From JBGSMB01 sp041740375 (GTDB lineage Bacteria; Patescibacteriota; Saccharimonadia; Saccharimonadales; JAGQMS01): a stretch of DNA of 8,973 nucleotides. The stretch spans positions 1 through 8,973 of the forward strand of contig JBGSMB010000034.1 in the NCBI GenBank assembly GCA_041740375.1, read 5' to 3'. A program made the translations under genes and the position numbers. Shown here one piece after another: positions 5,484 to 8,973 of this stretch (positions are counted from its first letter, which is position 1; each line of letters opens with the position of its first letter). The notes beneath the pieces were generated by a model. The model saw only the letters and a list, made by a program, of their open reading frames with translations. It searched no databases and was not told the DNA's origin.

Positions 5484-5551
5484 GTTTAGGATGGGTCGAT
5501 GTTGCGAGATTAGTGTTTGGAAATTGAAAATTGATTAATGAAACATGAGAT

Positions 5552-6655
5552 TTATTTGTTTCGCTGGAGCGCAGACCGATAAATCTCGAGGGTTTGTTTG
5601 GCCATGCGTTCCCAGGAGTATTTTGCTGCTTGTGCGTACCCTTTTTGAACTAGTGAGTTTCGGAAATTTTCACTATCGAGGACTTCGGATATTTTAAGAG
5701 CCATGTCATTCACGTCTAGTGGATTGAAGTAGTGAGCCGCGTCACCATATATCTCGGGTAGGCACGTCGCGTTGCTGCTAACGACTGGAGCGCCCTGGAC
5801 CATAGCTTCAAGGCCTGGTAGGCCAAAGCCTTCGCTGAGGCTAGGGAATACGTAGGCGTCGCAGTTTTCGTAAAGCCACCGCAATTGGCCTTCAGAAACA
5901 AAACCAGTGAATACAACTGCGTTTGTGAGTCCAAGCTCCTTGGCTCGAGCTTCGTGTTGATCAAAGAGTACATCTTTTTTACCGGCTAGCACTAACACGA
6001 TCTCAGGATATTTTTCTCGTAATAGCACGAGTGTCTCCATTAGTCTTTCGAGATTTTTGTGTGGCAACGGCCTGCCAGTATACATGATAAATTGAGCATT
6101 CTTCAGCTCGTCAATTGGTTCGGCCGATACGGTTATCGAATCTGCTGCGCAGTATGTTGTAGTGATTTTGTCGGGCTTAACATGAAAAGATTTCATGAGG
6201 CCGTCTTTTACGTAGTCGCTAATAGTTATTATGTGTTGGCTTTTCTTGGCTGCAACCTGGTTTACCCATTTATAGATAGCTTGCTTAACCGTAAACACGG
6301 CTATGTTTTTGGCGGGGTTTTTGAATTGCAACGTGGTTAGGTCGAGCATGCTTGTGACAACTGGGCCTCGGTAGAGAATCGGTTGTTGCACCATTGGGAA
6401 ATGTACGAGGTCTGGCTTAAGGCTTTTGATTTGTTTTTTTAGGCCAAGTTGCTCGCCAAACGAGAAATCCGGGAAGTCCGAAGCTACTACTTCAAAATTT
6501 GGCGCAAAAGCCTTTACCGCATCAATTCGATTCGAGCGGGTCAGAACTATAAACTTTTCTTCTGGGTTTAGCTTGTGGAGATATTCAATTAGCTTATTGA
6601 CATATCGTCCAGTAGTAGTGCCAGAAATGCGCGCATCGATTACAATAGACTTCAT
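5552..6655 (-). CDS. GT4-family glycosyltransferase
   Basis: A 367-residue GT-B fold enzyme. The N-terminal acceptor domain opens with MKSIVIDARISGTTTGRYV; the C-terminal donor domain has GRPLPHKNLERL (R195, K200, phosphate-binding residues of GT4 enzymes) and the EX7E signature E275-GFGLPGL-E283 that binds the nucleotide sugar. GT4 enzymes transfer sugars such as mannose, glucose, galactose or rhamnose with retention, usually at the cytoplasmic face of the membrane in polysaccharide or glycolipid assembly. Donor and acceptor cannot be read from sequence. Length is complete. The start at 6655 has only a weak AGG close by. It points away from the methyltransferase operon, with only 34 bases between the start codons, and ends facing the toxin-antitoxin cassette. 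Confidence 0.9.
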   Translation of the reverse strand: MKSIVIDARISGTTTGRYVNKLIEYLHKLNPEEKFIVLTRSNRIDAVKAFAPNFEVVASDFPDFSFGEQLGLKKQIKSLKPDLVHFPMVQQPILYRGPVVTSMLDLTTLQFKNPAKNIAVFTVKQAIYKWVNQVAAKKSQHIITISDYVKDGLMKSFHVKPDKITTTYCAADSITVSAEPIDELKNAQFIMYTGRPLPHKNLERLMETLVLLREKYPEIVLVLAGKKDVLFDQHEARAKELGLTNAVVFTGFVSEGQLRWLYENCDAYVFPSLSEGFGLPGLEAMVQGAPVVSSNATCLPEIYGDAAHYFNPLDVNDMALKISEVLDSENFRNSLVQKGYAQAAKYSWERMAKQTLEIYRSALQRNK

Positions 6656-6689
6656 TACCTACTAGTATACAGTGGGCAAGGAGAGAGAA
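6656..6689. promoter_or_regulatory. Short divergent intergenic region
   Basis: Only 34 bases separate the start codons of a minus-strand glycosyltransferase and the plus-strand unknown/methyltransferase pair. It contains GTATAC at 6665-6670, so TATACT on the minus strand (6664-6669) and TATACA on the plus strand could serve as overlapping -10 elements. I see no good -35 for either. The two genes would have to share or overlap control sequences. Confidence 0.3.
6678..6683 (+). promoter_or_regulatory. Shine-Dalgarno that sets the start of the 82-residue protein
   Basis: AAGGAG lies 6 bases before ATG 6690. It favours this start over an in-frame GTG at 6672, which would place the site inside the gene. 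Confidence 0.75.
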
Positions 6690-6938
6690 ATGGCCGAAAC
6701 ATTAAAACCAAACGAGTTTAACCCAGGATCGTTTAATACCTATAAAGAGACTTTAGACGAGACAATATCTGAAGCCGATGCAGTTCTTCTCTATTCTTCA
6801 GCATTATCAGCATACAGGGATAGTCTTGGTGTAACCGCGGAATGTCCAAAAGAGATCCTGAGCTACAGCGCAGACGCAACTCCTAGAAACAATCAAGACG
6901 ATATTGAGTACTATTCAAGCGCTGGACGAGGCTGGTAG
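6690..6938 (+). CDS. Small acidic protein of unknown function upstream of a methyltransferase
   Basis: An 82-residue protein that I do not recognise. It has no membrane segment or cysteine pair; it has a single cysteine, one central stretch that looks helical (AVLLYSSALSAYRDSL) and tyrosine/serine-rich surroundings, and ends DDIEYYSSAGRGW. The good ribosome-binding site, complete frame and one-base overlap with the following GTG (TAGTG) support a real, coupled gene. It could be a partner or regulator of the methyltransferase, but nothing in the sequence shows this. Confidence 0.65.
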   Translation: MAETLKPNEFNPGSFNTYKETLDETISEADAVLLYSSALSAYRDSLGVTAECPKEILSYSADATPRNNQDDIEYYSSAGRGW

Positions 6939-7690
6939 TGGCAAAATCCGGAGAAAGAAGTTACTTTAAGAAAATCGGCAAGGACGCAGTAGAACATTCG
7001 GCGCACAAGCCTTTTTCTAATGGCATTACGATCGGTTCTTTGCTTCATGATATTGCTGCTGTATTTTCGCTATTTCCAAACAAAGGACAGCCAATCCGAG
7101 TGCTAGATCTGGGTTGCGGCACCGGCTGGACAAGCGGATTTTTTGCGAGAGCAGGTCACGATGTCGTCGGAGTAGACATAGCACCAGAGGCAGTCGAGCG
7201 TGCAGAAAAATTCTTCAAAGGCGAGAAGCTTAATCTAAGCTTTAAATGTTCGGACTACGACAAGCTACCGTACAAAAATGAGTTTGACGTTGTAGTATTT
7301 TTTGATGCCTTACATCATTCTATTGACGAGAAAGACGGTCTTGGTGCGGCTTATCGCGCATTAAAACCTGGAGGAAAAATAATTCTATGCGAGCCAGGCA
7401 CTGGGCACTCAAAGCATCCACAGTCTATATACGCGGTTGAAACATATGGAGTGAACGAGCGTGACATGCCACCAAGGCTCTCTAAGCAAGGGTTAAAGAG
7501 CGTCGGTTTTATCAACACCAGGACTTTTGCCTACCCGGCAGCTGTCCACCGTGCGCTATATAATAAAGGTGAGTCTGGAGTCACAAAACTTCTGCGGCTC
7601 AACTTTTTGACGCGCGCCGTGACTGTATTCTTGCTTTCAAGTGTTCTTCTGCGAAACCACGGAATCGTAGAAGCCTACAAGCCTAACTAG
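6938..7690 (+). CDS. Class I SAM-dependent methyltransferase
   Basis: A 250-residue protein with the Rossmann-type SAM-binding motifs in order: motif I VLDLGCGTGW at 55-64, acidic residue D80 at the end of the second strand (VVGVDI), FDVVVFFDALHH at 116-127 and LKPGGKIILCEPG at 142-154. This is the Methyltransf_11/25 type used for small molecules, lipids or sugars; the substrate is unknown. About 95 C-terminal residues follow the core and may form an acceptor cap. The GTG start overlaps the stop of the small upstream gene by one base and has GAGG at 6 bases. Lying between glycosyltransferases, it may methylate a glycan or glycolipid, but it is on the opposite strand, so co-regulation is not shown. 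The last 8 bases overlap the convergent glycosyltransferase. Confidence 0.9.
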   Translation: MAKSGERSYFKKIGKDAVEHSAHKPFSNGITIGSLLHDIAAVFSLFPNKGQPIRVLDLGCGTGWTSGFFARAGHDVVGVDIAPEAVERAEKFFKGEKLNLSFKCSDYDKLPYKNEFDVVVFFDALHHSIDEKDGLGAAYRALKPGGKIILCEPGTGHSKHPQSIYAVETYGVNERDMPPRLSKQGLKSVGFINTRTFAYPAAVHRALYNKGESGVTKLLRLNFLTRAVTVFLLSSVLLRNHGIVEAYKPN

Positions 7691-8834
7691 CAATTTCCTC
7701 GAGCTTATTCATAATATTGGTCGCTATAGTACCCCAGTCATACTTGGCTAGATTTTGTTTTGCTGAATTTCGTTTTTTGGCCAGCTGGCTTTTATCATCG
7801 AGTGACTTTACGGCGCTCGCAAACGACTTAAAAGACGTCTGGTCAAAAAAGACCGCACCATCACCTGCTACTTCATGAAAGACCGGAATGTCTGAAAGGA
7901 TCGCAGATTTACCAAGTGAGGCAGCTTCAAGAATGGGCATCCCAAAGCCTTCTTCGCGTGAAGCCATGACATGCGCTTCGCATTCGCTCATTAGCGCGGC
8001 TTTTTCGTCGGGCGCTATGTAGCCTACTGCGATAACATTTTCGCTAGATCTTTCTATTGCCTTCTTTATTCCTTCGCTTTTCCAGCCGAGTCCACCTGCT
8101 AGTACAAGTGCATATTTGTCTCGAGTTTTTTGATCGAGATTCTCATACGCAGAAATCAGCCACTCGATATTTTTGCGTGGCTCAAGTGTCCCGGTGAACA
8201 ATATAAATTTTTTGTTGATACCAAACTTTTTTAAAACATTGCTGACTTCATCTTTTGCGGGTGCGTTGATTTTTTCTGGGGGAAGTCCATGCACTACTAT
8301 CTTTTTTTCATCAACGTCATAATATTTAATTATCTCTGTCTTTGAGTATTCAGATACCGTGAGGATTAGCTCTGACTTATCTATCGAGCTCGGCATAAAA
8401 TTGATTAGATCTAGGCGATTTTTATCGCTTACCGTTTCAGGGCTATTCTTGTATGCCATGTCGTGAATAGTAATTACGGAAGGTGTAGAAAAAACGCTAG
8501 ATTGCCGAACATAAGCGGGGAAGAAGTTTATGTCACCCTTAGTCTTCGTCAGAATTTCAAAAGGCGGAGCTAGGCTAAATCTACGAAGTTGATTGACTAG
8601 TTTTTCAGGCAAGATCCGGCTTCGCTTGTAGGTAATGTTTTTTGCTTTTGGAAGCAGAAACGCCGCATCATTTTTCCCGTATGGCAAAAAGTAGTGTCCG
8701 ACAAAGTCTATTTCTGGATAATTTGCGGCAAGTGACTCTATGACGCCCTTTGTGTAGTACCCGACACCAGTAGGCTGGCTTGAGGCGACCGCCCTCGCAT
8801 CGAAGAGTACTTTTTTAATTTTTCTTGGCTGCAT
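7683..8834 (-). CDS. GT4-family glycosyltransferase (mannosyltransferase-like)
   Basis: A 383-residue GT-B enzyme. The N-terminal part has VLFDARAVASSQPTGVGYYT, a glycine-rich acceptor-side loop typical of WbaZ/MtfB-like mannosyltransferases, and HDMAYKNSPE at 124-133. The donor domain has FTGTLEPRKNIEWL (R220, K221) and EX7E as E295-GFGMPIL-E303. The enzyme should add a sugar to a surface polysaccharide or lipid carrier; the mannosyl specificity is only suggested by resemblance. The start overlaps the end of an upstream glycosyltransferase by 20 bases, so both belong to one operon read leftwards, and its end overlaps the methyltransferase tail. Confidence 0.9.
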   Translation of the reverse strand: MQPRKIKKVLFDARAVASSQPTGVGYYTKGVIESLAANYPEIDFVGHYFLPYGKNDAAFLLPKAKNITYKRSRILPEKLVNQLRRFSLAPPFEILTKTKGDINFFPAYVRQSSVFSTPSVITIHDMAYKNSPETVSDKNRLDLINFMPSSIDKSELILTVSEYSKTEIIKYYDVDEKKIVVHGLPPEKINAPAKDEVSNVLKKFGINKKFILFTGTLEPRKNIEWLISAYENLDQKTRDKYALVLAGGLGWKSEGIKKAIERSSENVIAVGYIAPDEKAALMSECEAHVMASREEGFGMPILEAASLGKSAILSDIPVFHEVAGDGAVFFDQTSFKSFASAVKSLDDKSQLAKKRNSAKQNLAKYDWGTIATNIMNKLEEIAS

Positions 8835-8973
8835 CTTCGATTACTTTAAAGGTTAGTTCGGCTGTCTTTTCCCAACTGAACTTCTTGGCTTGTTTTTTAC
8901 CGAGTTCCTTTAGTCTAGTTCTTTGCTTTTCGTCACCAATTAATGTGGCTATTGCTGGGGCCATAGGTTCCCC
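8815..8973 (-). CDS. C-terminal end of another glycosyltransferase, probably GT4 (partial)
   Basis: The minus strand is open from the window edge for 52 residues to TAA 8817-8815. The peptide has IATLIGDEKQRTRLKELG, then AKKFSWEKTAEL and KVIEDAAKKN, the pattern of the final helices of GT4 enzymes ('l-x-d-x-x-x-R-x-x-L-x-x-x-g ... fsW-x-x-x-a'), seen also as AAKYSWERMA and LAKYDWGTIA in the two complete enzymes here. The catalytic part is outside the window. It overlaps the following gene by 20 bases, indicating a coupled operon. Confidence 0.75.
   Translation of the reverse strand, partial: GEPMAPAIATLIGDEKQRTRLKELGKKQAKKFSWEKTAELTFKVIEDAAKKN

Larger units (their letters stand above)
4772..5485. 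mobile_element. Palindrome-bounded cassette carrying a toxin-antitoxin pair
   Basis: A unit of about 714 bp between palindromes 3 and 4, whose cores are identical to each other and differ from those of the cassette at 648-1315. Outer edges are ACTAC at the left and GTAGT at the right. The interior holds a complete toxin-antitoxin operon with a promoter candidate, and nothing else. It sits between the converging 3' ends of the cutinase gene and a glycosyltransferase gene, interrupting neither. No target-site duplication is visible. With no Cas2-like gene it would be a non-autonomous relative of the first cassette, if the cassettes do move. Confidence 0.5.

Noticed and set aside
6672..6689. GTG 6672 as the start of the 82-residue protein
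   Set aside because: It has no ribosome-binding site, and AAGGAG at 6678-6683 is placed correctly for ATG 6690.

Overview
The window looks like a chromosomal segment of a Candidate Phyla Radiation bacterium, most likely Candidatus Saccharibacteria (TM7). Grounds are a short Jag/KhpB protein of KH plus R3H domains directly behind what reads as a basic YidC C-terminus, a CPR-type protein with an N-terminal hydrophobic segment and a PaaX/Cas2-like domain, and a large surface cutinase. The lineage is inferred from family resemblance only. The standard genetic code fits all genes.

Layout: (1) 1-586, the end of a yidC-jag operon. (2) 648-1315, a compact cassette holding one PaaX/Cas2-like gene squeezed between two near-identical perfect palindromes; the gene starts inside the left one and its stop codon shares a base with the right one. 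(3) 1423-4715, a translationally coupled pair: a small cysteine-containing membrane protein and a 950-residue anchored surface protein (signal peptide, cutinase-type hydrolase, degenerate vWA, PKD, Fn3-like, C-terminal membrane segment). (4) 4772-5485, a second cassette bounded by the same palindrome family, carrying a RelE/YafQ-type toxin and RelB/DinJ-type antitoxin on the minus strand with their own promoter. (5) 5552-8973, a surface-glycan region: three GT4 glycosyltransferases on the minus strand (one cut by the window edge) and, between them on the plus strand, a small unknown protein coupled to a SAM-dependent methyltransferase.

The most unusual signal is the palindrome family: four copies of 28-34 bp in under 5 kb, arranged as two pairs. 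The pairs differ from each other by a mirrored base change that preserves the palindrome, and all four copies extend the motif on the side facing away from the cassette. I read this as two small palindrome-bounded mobile cassettes, one with a Cas2-like protein that might mobilise the family and one with a toxin-antitoxin passenger. This is inference; an autoregulatory operator or bidirectional terminator role remains possible. The rest of the window suggests an organism investing in cell-surface interaction: an envelope hydrolase anchored outside the cell and a glycan-decorating gene set.
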